Both the position numbers and the translations under genes were made by a program. DNA of 33,030 nucleotides. It comes from Sinorhizobium saheli (GTDB taxonomy: Bacteria; Pseudomonadota; Alphaproteobacteria; Rhizobiales; Rhizobiaceae). Below, piece after piece: positions 8,136-17,905 of this stretch (position 1 is the stretch's first letter; each line of letters starts with the position of its first letter). The DNA lies in contig NZ_LNQB01000088.1 in NCBI RefSeq assembly GCF_001651875.1, positions 2,936 through 35,965 of the forward strand. Reading direction: 5' to 3'. A model generated the notes under the pieces. The model saw only the letters and a list, made by a program, of their open reading frames with translations, was not told the origin of the DNA and ran no database searches.

Positions 8136-10505
8136 TCAGTCTTGTACTTCGTCGTAACGCGCTATGAATTCATCGAGCCACATAGAGGAGTCTTCGCCAT
8201 ATGTCTGACGTAGCTGATCGGCAAAGCGCACGGTGTTCGCCCGTCCTGAGAGTACGGCAACATATTCTCGCATCTGCCGAAGATCGAATTCGCAGATAAC
8301 GCTTCCGCTCTCGCGCTTAAGCAAAAATTTGCGGCTGCCGACTGTCATATCCTCACGGATCGCCTGAAATTCTTGTTCGGTACATTTTAGCCCGCCGATA
8401 TAGGCGGATCGATCCGCCGTAGGCGATGGGTAAAATATTTTCGTCATGCATTGTGCGACGAGGCTGGCTCCGACACTCGACTCCAAAACGTGCTCAGGCT
8501 GCTGCGTTGCGAGAATAAGCATGCCGTTATTCTTGCGCACAGTGAGCAGGAATTTGTCCACAACCGCAGAGAATTGCGGGTTCAGCAGATAGAAACGAAA
8601 TTCGTCGCAGCTCATGACAAATCGGCGGCCATCCACCACAGTGCCCACTCGATGCAAAAGATATGCAGCGGCCGGCGCACAGACCTCCTCGTACTCCAGG
8701 AGTTGCGTCATATCGAAGCCCGTGACCGAGGCATCCAGCCTGACTTCATCGACTTCGCCGTCAAAGGCCCAACCGAGAGCGTTTCCTCTGCACCACCGCT
8801 CTAGTCGCGCACCCGCGCCCTCGGATGGTCCGTGCAACAAGAATTCGCGTAGGCCTGCGAGCGAGCGCATACCCGGTTCAAACGAAAGCTGCCGCACAAT
8901 ACCTCGCTCCAATCGGCGGTTCTCCTCTGGGGTGATGCCGCCGCGTCCGTCGGTCTCAATCAGCCCCACAATCCATTCGCGCAGAAAATCGCGCGACGCC
9001 GATGTATTGGGAAGGCCCCGCAGAGGTGCCAAGCCGCTCGGCGCTCCCCTGCGTAGGGCCAAGTACGTTCCTCCCGTTGCACGTACCAACAGTTCACCAC
9101 CACGGTCTTTGTCGAAAAAGACGATCGCACCATTGCGCTGAACCACGCTCTGCTCGAGCATCGCGAGGGTAAAGGTCATGAGCGTCGTCTTGCCTGTCCC
9201 GATGGGACCAAATATTGCCGTCATGCCAACGTCGTTCTCATGGGGGACATAATCGAAAGGTGTCCCACCGTTGGTGCGAAAGCGCGCAACTGCGTTGCCC
9301 CAGTGACCTGCAGCGTTGCCGCCAGGGAAATTCTCAAATGATACAAGGCCGGCAAAATTTCGCGATGTGACGGCGCCGGGGCGCGTACGCCACTTGTAGT
9401 TCCCCGGCAGCTGCGACCAATAAGCGGCCTCCATACCGATACTTTCCTGCACGATGACGGCGCCTGCATCCGTCAACCGCGTGCGGGCGCGCGCAGCATG
9501 GTCGGAGAGGCTATTGAGATTATCTGCATACACGCAAAGGCTCAAATGATGGGAGCCCATAACGAATTCGTTGCTCGCCAATGCGTCCTCTGCCTCGACC
9601 AGTTCATCAATCTGGGTAATGGCCTTGTCACCAGAGCTCATCATCTGACTAGACTTAAGGCTGAGCTTGGCATGGGCCTGTGCACGAGTGAGGAACGAGA
9701 AGCTTTGGCTCAAAACCAGCGGGAAGTCTGCGGACAACAGCGTGTTGAGCATGCCAGGACGCGTCTTTGCCGGATATTCCCGAAAGGACAAGATTGAGCC
9801 TACGTAACTGCCTTGCGGCGCTCGAATCTCAAGCGCCCGCTTGCCGCAGATGACTCGGTCGGTATAGATTGAAGCGCCAAGTGAACCGCTGACAACTGGA
9901 ACCGGCGTGAAACGGCAAGTCATGATCAGACGGAGGGCTTCGCCTATTTCCGAGAAAAGCACGTCATCTTTCTCACGAATACCGAGCCGGCGGACACCAT
10001 AAGCATCGAGAGCGCCAGCAATCACGTGCCAGAGATCTTCCAGATTTCGCACCTGGGTTGCAAGATCGTATTCTTTTCTTTTGTAGGACCTCGTAAACCG
10101 GCCGCTTAATTTCCCAAGCGGGGCGCGGGGAAACACAATCAAGGTTATGAAGTGGTCGTTGCGAAAGAGCTTACCGGAGAGCACACGCCGCTCAAAAGCT
10201 TCGCTCAGGCGACTGGCAAAAGCACTGCGGAACTGTCGCGCTGGCGGCGACGGCACATCGTTATGCCGCACGAGATGGGCGCTTATAGAAACATTGTCAT
10301 CGGCGATGTTGCGCAAGAGTGTATTAAACGCGCGGCAGCGTGCATTGCGGACTTCAACGCCTTCCAGTTCAAACGGCAAACCTCTGATATGCGCCATGGT
10401 CATGATCGAACCGTCTTCCAAAAGAACGACATGATCGCTGAGGTGTCCAACATAAGGCAGATAAATTTCGCCAGATCTCTCGGTCGTGCCGTTTGCTCCG
10501 AGCAT
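8136..10505 (-). CDS. virB4: VirB4, large T4SS ATPase
   Basis: The largest ATPase of the secretion channel, needed for pilus formation and substrate transfer. The start at 10505 (MLGANGTTERSGEIYLP) gives 789 residues, the Ti VirB4 length; it overlaps the virB3 stop by one base (TAATG), with AGAGGGA upstream. The longer reading frame from 10571 overlaps virB3 and is not supported. An N-terminal CagE/TrbE/VirB4 domain is followed by the ATPase domain with Walker A GPIGTGKT (433-440, Lys439) and Walker B-like RFVMSCDEF. The C-terminal CTEQEFQAIREDMTVGSRKF stretch is well conserved. No disruption is visible. Confidence 0.97.
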   Translation of the reverse strand: MLGANGTTERSGEIYLPYVGHLSDHVVLLEDGSIMTMAHIRGLPFELEGVEVRNARCRAFNTLLRNIADDNVSISAHLVRHNDVPSPPARQFRSAFASRLSEAFERRVLSGKLFRNDHFITLIVFPRAPLGKLSGRFTRSYKRKEYDLATQVRNLEDLWHVIAGALDAYGVRRLGIREKDDVLFSEIGEALRLIMTCRFTPVPVVSGSLGASIYTDRVICGKRALEIRAPQGSYVGSILSFREYPAKTRPGMLNTLLSADFPLVLSQSFSFLTRAQAHAKLSLKSSQMMSSGDKAITQIDELVEAEDALASNEFVMGSHHLSLCVYADNLNSLSDHAARARTRLTDAGAVIVQESIGMEAAYWSQLPGNYKWRTRPGAVTSRNFAGLVSFENFPGGNAAGHWGNAVARFRTNGGTPFDYVPHENDVGMTAIFGPIGTGKTTLMTFTLAMLEQSVVQRNGAIVFFDKDRGGELLVRATGGTYLALRRGAPSGLAPLRGLPNTSASRDFLREWIVGLIETDGRGGITPEENRRLERGIVRQLSFEPGMRSLAGLREFLLHGPSEGAGARLERWCRGNALGWAFDGEVDEVRLDASVTGFDMTQLLEYEEVCAPAAAYLLHRVGTVVDGRRFVMSCDEFRFYLLNPQFSAVVDKFLLTVRKNNGMLILATQQPEHVLESSVGASLVAQCMTKIFYPSPTADRSAYIGGLKCTEQEFQAIREDMTVGSRKFLLKRESGSVICEFDLRQMREYVAVLSGRANTVRFADQLRQTYGEDSSMWLDEFIARYDEVQD

Positions 10506-10831
10506 TACACCATCCCTCTTCCGCGCTGCGGCACCTTTATTGGGTTGGGACTGACACTTGACCCGCCCCAAATGTGACCATCAACGCTTCTGCCAGCACT
10601 CTGCAGAAAGAGGAGCACTATGGTCATGGCGTTATAGTCACGCTCTACGATTACGCGCGCTCCAAACCAGAGTGGCACAAGAACAAGCTCGTAAAGAGGG
10701 TTCTGGAAGATAACGATCAAAAACCCTGCCGACATCATGAACAAGCCGGCCACGGTCAGGGGCACCCCGAGAAACAACGCCGGTCGGGTCGCCGCCACAT
10801 ACAGGGTGCTCTCTTCCAGACGGGCACTCAT
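10505..10831 (-). CDS. virB3: VirB3, small inner-membrane T4SS protein
   Basis: 108 residues from MSARLEESTLYVAATRPALF, equal to Ti VirB3. The hydrophobic block GVPLTVAGLFMMSAGFLIVIF (about 22-42) and a second one near 48-57 give the membrane anchor. The RGRGMV C-terminus is the family ending. The ATG shares one base with the virB2 stop (TGATG) and the stop shares one base with the virB4 ATG, so virB2-B3-B4 look translationally coupled. The start further upstream in this frame only reads through virB2 antiphase sequence. Confidence 0.95.
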   Translation of the reverse strand: MSARLEESTLYVAATRPALFLGVPLTVAGLFMMSAGFLIVIFQNPLYELVLVPLWFGARVIVERDYNAMTIVLLFLQSAGRSVDGHIWGGSSVSPNPIKVPQRGRGMV

Positions 10832-11181
10832 CAGCCAGCTCCGATGAGCGTTTGACCCAGGAAGCTGGCTCCAAACATGATAACGATCCCTCCAATAACG
10901 CCTGCCACGAGACCGAGTGAAGCACGACCGAACATCCAAGATACGCCGATGGCGACGATGCCGAGGACAGCCAGTGACTGACCGAACGGACCAAGGATGA
11001 ACGTGCATATGTTGTTCACCATCGTGGCAGGGTTGCTTCCGGCCACCTGGGCCGCAGCTGGGCCGGAGGAGAGAAAGCTCCATGCGGCCGCCCCACTAGC
11101 GGCGGGTGCATAGTTGAAGGCCACGCTCAACAGAGCGCAAAAGCGCTTTAAACGTCCGCGGCAGCTTTTAAGGAATGTCAT
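10831..11181 (-). CDS. virB2: VirB2, major T-pilin precursor
   Basis: Precursor of the pilus subunit. The ATG at 11181 with AGAGGTG upstream gives 116 residues; a TTG at 11202 without a ribosome binding site is less likely. The long signal sequence should be cut after PAAA, leaving a mature pilin from Gln45 to Gly116 (72 residues; Ti pilin is 74 and head-to-tail cyclised). The segment NICTFILGPFGQSLAVLGIV and the tail GIVIMFGASFLGQTLIGAG are pilin hallmarks with two hydrophobic helices. The gene begins 17 bases after virB1. Confidence 0.95.
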   Translation of the reverse strand: MTFLKSCRGRLKRFCALLSVAFNYAPAASGAAAWSFLSSGPAAAQVAGSNPATMVNNICTFILGPFGQSLAVLGIVAIGVSWMFGRASLGLVAGVIGGIVIMFGASFLGQTLIGAG

Positions 11182-11198
11182 TACTACACCTCTGTGGT

Positions 11199-11900
11199 TC
11201 AATCGAATATGAGTTGATTATCTTCCGAGGAATTGCCGTCTTTCGGCATCTTTGAAGGATTTGACAAATCTCCGCCCGAACGGCGCCCGTCACGCAGGCC
11301 CCAAACATCCCACGTTTCTTCCGGGTTCGGCTTTTCCCCGGTCTTCTCCGGCAGGTCGGCTATTGGCGGCAAGATCTTTCGTGCCGCCAACTCAACCTTC
11401 CGCACATATCCGTTCGTAAACCCACGCCTAAGATCTCCAGTATTGTAGGCGGAGATTGCTTGACGGAGCGCCCGTTGCTCTGCCGCGGCAGTCTTGCCGC
11501 CCGCGTAGCGGCTTTCAAGCAAGTTCCCTGCAGCCGTAAGGGAGATGCAGGGCTGAAACGCATTTTCGGGCGTAAGACCTAGCGCGGAAAAGTTCTTGGA
11601 GTTTATTTGCATAAGCCCAACGTCGATCGAATGCCCCGCTTCGAGACGCTGCTCGACGCTTTTCGTTGCTTCCGCTGGGTCTTTCCAGTGAAGGGTTTCA
11701 CCGGTCGTATTGTCATATGCCGAAAGGGGATCAAAATCACTTTCAACTTTGGCAATTGCTGCAAGCGTAGACGGAGAAACCCACGGCGCGCACTCGCGGG
11801 CGAGCCGGCCAAACTCAAGTAAGGAAAGTGGCGCTGCGTTACTTGAGAGACACATGGAGGTCAAAAAGGCGATCGACACGGGCCAAGCTGCATTCAACAT
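11199..11900 (-). CDS. virB1: VirB1, lytic transglycosylase of the T4SS
   Basis: Periplasmic peptidoglycan-cleaving enzyme that opens the cell wall for channel assembly. The 233 residues start with a signal peptide (cleavage near SSNA/A, about residue 22). The SLT/goose-lysozyme-like domain covers about 30-175: catalytic Glu53 in AKVESDFDP, then DVGLMQINSKNF and AISAYNTGD. The Pro-rich, polar C-terminal tail corresponds to the region processed to VirB1* in Agrobacterium. It is the first gene of the virB operon; a vir-box-like site lies 112 bases upstream. Confidence 0.95.
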   Translation of the reverse strand: MLNAAWPVSIAFLTSMCLSSNAAPLSLLEFGRLARECAPWVSPSTLAAIAKVESDFDPLSAYDNTTGETLHWKDPAEATKSVEQRLEAGHSIDVGLMQINSKNFSALGLTPENAFQPCISLTAAGNLLESRYAGGKTAAAEQRALRQAISAYNTGDLRRGFTNGYVRKVELAARKILPPIADLPEKTGEKPNPEETWDVWGLRDGRRSGGDLSNPSKMPKDGNSSEDNQLIFD

Positions 11901-12011
11901 TCCCTATCCCCCACTACCGCGACCGGCCGGCCGGAACGAACTGGCGTCATCTGTTATTCGGCGATTATGGAAGGGATCTGTTACGCTAGAATTTTCGAAA
12001 TGCTTTTTTCT

Positions 12012-12023
12012 GTTTCATCTGAA
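12012..12023 (-). promoter_or_regulatory. Putative vir box upstream of virB1
   Basis: The minus strand reads TTCAGATGAAAC, matching 10 of 12 positions of the Agrobacterium vir box TNCAATTGAAAY (mismatches at positions 5 and 6). It lies 112 bases before the virB1 ATG in an AT-rich patch, a plausible place for VirG binding to the virB promoter. Prediction by eye only. Confidence 0.5.
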
Positions 12024-12333
12024 AGCAAATTCCGTTTTGAGAGCGTCAGGCGCGGCCAGTACAAGATGCCGGATCAGGGATTACTAAAGTGACCTACTGC
12101 CGCAGCCCGGGATCTGCAAAAACTAACACAGCTTGCTTCCTTCGGCTGACTCAACTCACGTGGCGTGTCTATGGTTCAGTGCTGGAGCGGACAATCGGTC
12201 AGTACAATACGTGCCGAGAGTATGGCTCCCGCAAGGACCTGCTGTCGCTGGGGTGGATCAGCGCCTCGGGACCGTAAAGCCCGGTCTCGCGCCTTAGATT
12301 AGCCTGACGCTAATTGCTCCCTCAAACGCCGCA

Positions 12334-12597
12334 TTGGCTGCGCCGGCAGAGCACCCTTGCACTGACTTCCCTTGCATCGCCGCAAAAAAGGCCTCCATCG
12401 CGAGGCCAATCGTCGCCAAATACCTAAGGCAAACAATCGACTATGAACGGGCTAGAATGATTGAAGGCTGGACAGAAGATGAAATAGAGAGCGCCGAGCA
12501 ACGCATGGAACATGCAGTCTTGCTGTCGGGACCGGAGCGGCGGCTGCGAACGGGCGCGCCCGGATTCTTGCGGACGGTTCCGCACCAGGCACTCTGA
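12334..12597 (+). CDS. Hypothetical small protein (doubtful)
   Basis: An 87-residue frame that I do not recognise. The middle part is strongly charged and probably helical (about residues 26-66), the ends are less gene-like, and no clear ribosome binding site is seen. It stands alone on the plus strand between virB1 and virA. It may be a real small gene, the tail of a broken gene, or chance in GC-rich DNA. Confidence 0.22.
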   Translation: MAAPAEHPCTDFPCIAAKKASIARPIVAKYLRQTIDYERARMIEGWTEDEIESAEQRMEHAVLLSGPERRLRTGAPGFLRTVPHQAL

Positions 12598-12848
12598 TTT
12601 GCGAAGTTGCACGTTTCACCATCTGACGCGGTAGATTTCGCGCATCTCATTTTGGCAGCTCAGGTGCCTTCGAACTTCACCGTGTCGGTACCTTGGTGGA
12701 TAGCACTGTTTGCCGCGCGTTCAGCCGCGATCGCAAGTTGGTCACAGCCTCTAAACGCGCGCCGGCGGCTGTGGTTGACGGCTGCTTCCATGAGCGGGTG
12801 GCGGAGTCACTCGCCGATCTGGATCCCGGCATCAAAACGCATCAACCT

Positions 12849-13043
12849 TCATCGAAATGCACATGTGTAGAAGGGCCGACGGTTTTCAATCGCGCGCAAT
12901 TTTCCATCTTCGCCGACAAACAGGAGATCAAGCGGAATGGGCGGGTTCTCCAACGTGAAGCGGCGCGGCCGGCTGTCCTCAAAGACGAGGAGCATGCCAT
13001 AACCGTTGCGCCATAGCCGTGCGGAACACCATTCGGCTGCCAC
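12849..13043 (-). pseudogene. DUF192-family fragment
   Basis: The minus-strand frame encodes GYGMLLVFEDSRPRRFTLEN followed by PPIPLDLLFVGEDGKLRAIE. This matches the core of DUF192 proteins (typically MLFVF-x-RPxxFWMKNTxIPLDxLFI-DxxG). The normal N-terminal signal sequence and the C-terminal half are absent, and Trp-Met-Lys of the core is replaced by Thr-Leu-Glu. It is best read as a truncated, decayed gene carried with the region. Confidence 0.6.
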
Positions 13044-13310
13044 CCTGCAGGGTCATCCGCCACGTCTATTGAGAAGAGCTGCTCTCGCGATACAATCTCA
13101 CCGATAAAGCCGCCGTGTGGGGCAGCAGCAGGCCAGGACCGTTTGAGCGTTGATGGTGAAGGCGGTCAGCGCAGAGAAATTTAGCAAGGGCATGGACACG
13201 CTCAACGCGCGGGCTTAGTCCGCGACTTGCCACCAGTCGGCGCTGCTGGTCTCCAGCACACATCGGTCCTGCATCACCTGACTCGCAGCAGCCATACACT
13301 CAAAGCAGCT

Positions 13311-15815
13311 TTACCTCCCGATTGTTGTGCGAATTGCATGGGCCAGGGTCCGCGATGACACCGGCCTATGCAGCGAAAGAGCGGAGGCTTTTTCGTCACC
13401 CGTGAGTGGCACCTTAAGGCTAGCTCCGCCAACCAGAATGACAGGAACTGTCTTAAGGGCCGCGTGAACGGCGTCGGTGCATTGATCTAGACGAAAAGAT
13501 GCATAGTCCGCCACAACAAGATCGGCTATTTTCCCCCTCAAAATCCAGTCGCAAAGATCGTCGAATGTTGCGAAGCTGACTGGCTCAAAGCCGAAGGCGG
13601 CAATCCTGTCCTCATACATCTCGAGCGCAACTGGATCGGGCTCTACTATGGCGATGATCTCTCCATCTCCAAGTATTGTGTTAAAAGGATCAAAAAAGCT
13701 ATTAGGACTGACTGGCTCCTTCGGGGAAGGCGGCAGATAGATGTCGAAGCGCGTCCCGCGTCCAATAGTTGAGCTAACGTCAATGTACCCTGCAAGCGCG
13801 CTGACATGGCCGTGAACTGTAGCGAGACCGAGCCCCGTCCCGCCGATACGAGAGCGCGTGGTGAAAAAGGGCTCAAAAATATGTGGTAGTACCGCTTCAG
13901 CAATGCCTTTGCCGTTGTCTGCGACGGAAAGGAGGACATAGTCTCCGGGTGGCAGATCGCCATGAGCAAGTATCTTCGATTGAGAGACAACTGCGCGAGA
14001 AACGCTGACCTCAATGTGACCTTCCTCCGAGAGAGCCTCCAAGGCGTTTTTGCACAGATTCATCAGGATCTGCTGTATCTCGAGTGGGCACCCCTCGATG
14101 ACTGTTTGCTTTTCGTCAATTTTGAAGCTCAGCGTTACATCGGCGCGAAGCGCTACGCGCAGCAACGGAGCTAGGTCCCTCACTACCTCGGAGACGTTGA
14201 AGGGCTTGGTCATACGTTCCCGGTTTCGGCTTAGCGCCAAGATCTGATCGATAATCAGCCTCGCTCTGTCGCCAGCCGAGATGATTTGGTCGATGTAACC
14301 TCGAGTTCTTGAGGGGCGACGCAGAAGACTGTGGGCCATCTCGGCGTAGCCAAGGATTGCCCCCAAGATGTTGTTGAATTCATGCGCGATACCACCTGCA
14401 AGTGTCCCGATGGCCTTGAGCTGTTCAGCATGCTCCAACCGCTTTTGCAGCAGACTGAATTCCGTCTGCCTACGTTGAAGAGCTAGGTAACTGCAGACAC
14501 GGTTGGTCGCGCACTCAAAAAATTGAATCTCACCAGAAGAGTGCGGTCGACTCTCTCCTTCATAAAGAAGGCAACAAATCGCGATCAGTTGATCCGACAC
14601 CTTGAAGACGAGCAACTGACGAAGCCCGGGTGCTCCTTCAGCAACGCAGCCTACTTTTTGCATGGGAAAGTGGCGAAGCACTGTCCTGCGTTCCGTTGCC
14701 TGGGCAAGAGAAGCCATTTTAAGAAGCCAAGCATCGTTCCAGATAGGCGCTGGAGTGTTGGCGGCAAAACACTCCGCAACACCCTCCCCACTCACGTCTA
14801 CCAGTGCTAATGCGCATTGATCAGCTTTGAAAAACCGCTGGACAATCCGCAGTGCCGCTTGGGTGGAGGCGGTTAGCGAAGCCCTTGTTGCCGCACCACC
14901 TTCGAAGCAAGCTGCAATTTCCCTCGTTGCCGTTTGAAATTCCAAGCGCCTTGCCAATCGATCCGTCTGCAGGCGCAGCCTCGAAAGCAACGCGATTATA
15001 CAGAAACAAAGGCATATAGACGTCGCGCCTAGGAACACATGTAACCGCTGCTCGCTCGCGTTCACCAAGCTGTAGCCTTTCAGGTATTCATGCTCCAGTT
15101 CCGCAGCCTTGTCGATAATGTCGGATGACGCGATCCTATTTACAGCCTCGTGCACCTGCGGCAGCAAGGACAGGACAACTCGGCCATCGTGCGCAAGCGA
15201 ATACTTAATGGCTTCATCGTGGCTCGTAGTCGCCTGAAGCCGGTCGAGATCTTGATTGACCAATGACGCGAGGCTCGAGTTCGGTCTAAGCGAGACCCGC
15301 AGGATCAGGTTGCCCAGTTCGAGAAGCCGTACAGCACCAGAAACGTCCGTTTTCGAAGGCAAATTCGCAAGCGAGCTCAGCGACTGAACGAAGCTCCCGA
15401 GAGAAGCTTGCAAGATCACGTTTTGTGCGCCCATCGCTGCCACGGCCGCGTCAGTCGTTTCGATCGAAGAACTTACCTCCCTCAGCAGGCGTGAGACATC
15501 ACTGGCGTTCTCAAGAGTCGCCTTTTCGAACAGTGCCTCCAGATGTATCACGCTCTTCCGCAGAGCCCCTATTGTGGTGACAAACGTCCCGTAATTCCAC
15601 TGGGTACCGGCTCCGGCCCGGAGGACGTCACGTTGCAGTAATGCACTATTGACCTGAATTGCCTTCAGTTCATTTACGATCGCCTGGTTGGACTGGTCGT
15701 CCTGCCCGCGCGTTATCCCCAGCACCGCAAACAAAAGAGTCAACATCACCAACATTAGGATGAGGTTGGCGCTGAGGTTTCTCTCCCTTGGGGAGGGCGA
15801 ACTACCGTCCCCCAT
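13311..15815 (-). CDS. virA: VirA, hybrid membrane sensor histidine kinase
   Basis: Partner kinase of VirG; in Agrobacterium it senses plant phenolics, acidity and, with ChvE, sugars. The ATG at 15815 has GGGAG six bases upstream and gives 834 residues (Ti VirA about 829). Transmembrane segments lie at about 17-34 and 258-278 around a periplasmic domain. A linker (about 290-460) is followed by the kinase core: His478 in [11 protein letters not shown] box [10 protein letters not shown] (586-595), DNGKGI (633-638), FEPFFTTR and GGTGLGL (658-664). The C-terminal receiver-like domain (about 718-834) has Asp770 at the acceptor place, but the usual Lys-Pro is Arg-Pro (817-818). The upstream in-frame ATG (15914) is less likely. 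No nod box is seen in front, unlike what is reported for Mesorhizobium loti R7A. Confidence 0.92.
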   Translation of the reverse strand: MGDGSSPSPRERNLSANLILMLVMLTLLFAVLGITRGQDDQSNQAIVNELKAIQVNSALLQRDVLRAGAGTQWNYGTFVTTIGALRKSVIHLEALFEKATLENASDVSRLLREVSSSIETTDAAVAAMGAQNVILQASLGSFVQSLSSLANLPSKTDVSGAVRLLELGNLILRVSLRPNSSLASLVNQDLDRLQATTSHDEAIKYSLAHDGRVVLSLLPQVHEAVNRIASSDIIDKAAELEHEYLKGYSLVNASEQRLHVFLGATSICLCFCIIALLSRLRLQTDRLARRLEFQTATREIAACFEGGAATRASLTASTQAALRIVQRFFKADQCALALVDVSGEGVAECFAANTPAPIWNDAWLLKMASLAQATERRTVLRHFPMQKVGCVAEGAPGLRQLLVFKVSDQLIAICCLLYEGESRPHSSGEIQFFECATNRVCSYLALQRRQTEFSLLQKRLEHAEQLKAIGTLAGGIAHEFNNILGAILGYAEMAHSLLRRPSRTRGYIDQIISAGDRARLIIDQILALSRNRERMTKPFNVSEVVRDLAPLLRVALRADVTLSFKIDEKQTVIEGCPLEIQQILMNLCKNALEALSEEGHIEVSVSRAVVSQSKILAHGDLPPGDYVLLSVADNGKGIAEAVLPHIFEPFFTTRSRIGGTGLGLATVHGHVSALAGYIDVSSTIGRGTRFDIYLPPSPKEPVSPNSFFDPFNTILGDGEIIAIVEPDPVALEMYEDRIAAFGFEPVSFATFDDLCDWILRGKIADLVVADYASFRLDQCTDAVHAALKTVPVILVGGASLKVPLTGDEKASALSLHRPVSSRTLAHAIRTTIGR

Positions 15816-16197
15816 TATCTCCCTCTCCGAGCGCCGAGATCCGAACATCAACTCAGTGTCGATCTGGCGGGGGAACGGTCGCCACTGCGTCAGGAAAGCC
15901 ACGTTGGCTCCCATTCAGCACAAGCACCCTGCCCGCGACGATCCGCCATCGCTCTATCGGTTCGAGCGTCGCACGTTTGGGTGGGACCACGAGGGTCTTT
16001 TTGACTTGTCGGCACCTCGGAGAAATTGCATCTAGCGATGACTGGCACTTTATTTCCTTGTACATTCAAACGGATGTTCGGCAACAGCCTAGAACTGCCC
16101 CTCTGGTGTGCTGAATATGGGCACCTCTCGCTCTGAAAACACGCAAAACCTAGCTCTTACGCGCAAATAGCGCTTACGCCGTTAACGCGACTCACGC

Positions 16198-17091
16198 TCA
16201 TCGCCCGCTGTTGGAGCGTTCTCTGCTTCTGAAGGAAGATGCCAGTTCAGCTCGTGCGTCAGTCTCGGCCCTGTTGAGGCGCTCCGCGGTCGGACGCATC
16301 TCCCTCAGCTCCGCTCGAGAAATAGGTCCCTGTTCTCCTGCGTGCCCAAGAGCTTGAGCTTGAACCTCCGCGATCCTACGGTCCAAAATTGAAAGCGATG
16401 GCTGTGCCGCATGCAGAGCTGCAGACGGTGCAAGCGGCTCTTGACCAGGAAGCGTACTGACTTTCTGCAATAAAGCAACCGGTAGTTGCGTTTGTTGCTC
16501 CGCGTTCAAGTGATGATATCCTTTTAGAAGGGCACGGGCAGCATTGTTCCGAGTGACCAGGTCTGGCGCTGCTGAGACTAACTCGACCGCTCGATTAACG
16601 AGACGATTTCTATTTCCACTGTCCAGGTCACCTAGGTAGTCTCCCACCTTCGAGAGCGCCATTGCTTGATCTCTCGGGGGATCAATGCCCAGAATGCGAT
16701 CGACTGCGGCTGTTTTTCTCTCAGGAGTTTGGAATTTGAATGTTGGCGCGATTACAGGCGCTACAGCCTGAGCGAACACACGGTCTGCCGCGCCTGCGCC
16801 GGGCGCGACGTCGGCTAGGGCCCTGTCGTGCAACGCCCTCGCCGCACTGCCGAGCCGGTTGATCCGTTCGTGAAACGGTCCCACTGGGCTTGCCTCCACC
16901 GCCTCTCGCGCTGAGCGGCTCGTGAGTTCAAAGTTCGCTAGATTATTTGCCGTTTCAGCTGTGTCGTGTGTGGGTAGACGGCTTGCCACCTCGGCGAGTA
17001 GGTCGCCTGGAATATAAGTGTTTCGTTCGCCACCGCCGCCATCTCGGACTGAGTTGCCAGGAATTCTTCTACGCTGTCTTTCGCGTTCCAT
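16198..17091 (-). CDS. VirF-like F-box protein, putative T4SS effector (paralogue 1)
   Basis: A 297-residue soluble protein without signal peptide or membrane segment. The N-terminus (26-72, YIPGDLLAEVASRL onward, then TAETANNLANF) resembles the F-box of Agrobacterium VirF, which binds plant Skp1-type proteins to direct ubiquitin-dependent degradation; the critical Leu-Pro is Ile27-Pro28 here. A central part (about 115-210) with SGNRNRLVNRAVEL and LKGYHHLNAEQ is shared with the paralogue at 20852-21739. The region RPTAERLNRAETDARAELASS corresponds to the VirF C-terminal region. The last 18 residues fit Arg-x7-Arg-x-Arg-x-Arg, the T4SS export signal described for VirF/VirE2. Start: GGAG nine bases before the ATG, identical to the paralogue. 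A vir-box-like site lies 72 bases upstream. Role as effector is inference; VirF kinship is fairly sure. Confidence 0.82.
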   Translation of the reverse strand: MERERQRRRIPGNSVRDGGGGERNTYIPGDLLAEVASRLPTHDTAETANNLANFELTSRSAREAVEASPVGPFHERINRLGSAARALHDRALADVAPGAGAADRVFAQAVAPVIAPTFKFQTPERKTAAVDRILGIDPPRDQAMALSKVGDYLGDLDSGNRNRLVNRAVELVSAAPDLVTRNNAARALLKGYHHLNAEQQTQLPVALLQKVSTLPGQEPLAPSAALHAAQPSLSILDRRIAEVQAQALGHAGEQGPISRAELREMRPTAERLNRAETDARAELASSFRSRERSNSGR

Positions 17092-17163
17092 TGGTCAGAC
17101 TCCGACGTTGTCTCCGCAGCTTGAAGGCTAACATTGAAGAGGAACATGCTAAACCGGTATCGC

Positions 17164-17175
17164 GTTACATTTGTA
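17164..17175 (-). promoter_or_regulatory. Putative vir box upstream of VirF-like gene 1
   Basis: The minus strand reads TACAAATGTAAC, 10 of 12 matches to TNCAATTGAAAY. The same 12 bases, with flanking ACT on one side and GC on the other, occur at 21815-21826 in front of the second VirF-like gene at nearly the same distance (72 versus 75 bases to the ATG). Conservation between the two otherwise diverged upstream regions supports function as a VirG site. Confidence 0.6.
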
Positions 17176-17239
17176 GTTCTACCGCCCGGGGTTCGGCCGA
17201 AGTGCCCGTATTATCTGCCGCGGCGGTGGCAGATGATAC

Positions 17240-17478
17240 GAGCAAGCTCTTGATCAAACCACCATCCAGGATGATCAGCCCAGCCATTTCCATGCGCCAG
17301 GCCTTCACAAGCCGTTTCACCATTCTGATGTTGTTTTCCGTGAAGCGGATCGGGTCGATCCCTGTCAGGCGTTGCAACACGCCTGCTACCGAGAGAGCGG
17401 GCTCTTCCTCAGCCACTCCTTAATCTGTGCCTCGAAAGGCTCGTACATGCTTGGTCTCTTCGGCCAAACTGGAGCCAT
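17240..17478 (-). pseudogene. Remnant of an integrase-type transposase C-terminus
   Basis: The minus strand encodes PVWPKRPSMYEPFEAQIKEW, then after a one-base frame change ALSVAGVLQRLTGIDPIRF followed by MVKRLVKAWRMEMAGLII. This resembles the C-terminal region of DDE integrase-like transposases, which carry an RTLQRRVKEWR-type helix; I cannot fix the IS family. The frame break and lack of the catalytic part show that it is dead. It abuts the promoter of the VirF-like gene. Confidence 0.5.
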
Positions 17479-17544
17479 GATGGCAATACGACCCGCCGCA
17501 ACCATAGCAAGCCTTCGATGGGAAAGTCCGCGCTCGCCCGCGAT

Positions 17545-17905
17545 CTAGGGCGAGAAGCTGATGGCCGAGCATGGCGCAGCAGTTCGACATTCACCCGAAC
17601 CAGATCAAGCAGTGGAAGGACCAGTTGCTCAACGGCGCTGCGGAGTTTCGATGTCGGTCGCAAGGAAAGCGCCGAACCAACCGTGGATGTCAAAAGTTTC
17701 CACGCCAAGATCGGTGATCTGACGCCGGAGAATGACATCCGGGGCGCTCGGTAAAACCGAATTGTTGAGCGGAATCACGACCTTTCCGTTTCCCGCCAGC
17801 CCGGATACTCGGGCTCAACCGGGGCAGCGTCTTGTACGCGGCTGATCTGCTGCTGATGCGCCGGATCGACGAATTGCACCAGGTCTGCTTCAACCAGTCG
17901 CGGTC
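17545..17905 (+). pseudogene. Frameshifted IS3-family remnant (OrfA and start of OrfB)
   Basis: In one frame the plus strand encodes MAQQFDIHPNQIKQWKDQLL followed by NGAAEF. In the next frame it encodes EPTVDVKSFHAKIGDLTPEN. Together they are the helix-turn-helix and leucine-zipper part of an IS3-family OrfA. At about 17830-17880, YAADLLLMRRIDELHQ matches the N-terminal part of the partner OrfB. Catalytic DDE sequence is missing, so the element is non-functional. Confidence 0.7.

Larger units (their letters stand above)
12030..13310. other. Gene-poor stretch between virB1 promoter and virA
   Basis: About 1.3 kb without a convincing intact gene. The only recognisable content is a DUF192-like fragment at 12849-13043 (minus). 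An 87-codon plus-strand frame (12334-12597) encodes a polar, Glu/Arg-rich sequence (YLRQTIDYERARMIEGWTEDEIESAEQRMEH region) of no known family. Other open frames are short and overlap each other on both strands. The stretch looks like degraded accessory DNA. Confidence 0.5.

Noticed and set aside
8614..9141. 175-codon plus-strand frame inside virB4
   Set aside because: Antisense shadow of VirB4; Arg/Ser/Pro-rich composition typical of wrong-frame GC-rich DNA.
15816..16150. nod box or strong vir box upstream of virA
   Set aside because: Looked for because M. loti R7A virA is reported to be under NodD control; only TGCAATTTCTCC (8 of 12) was found, too weak to call.
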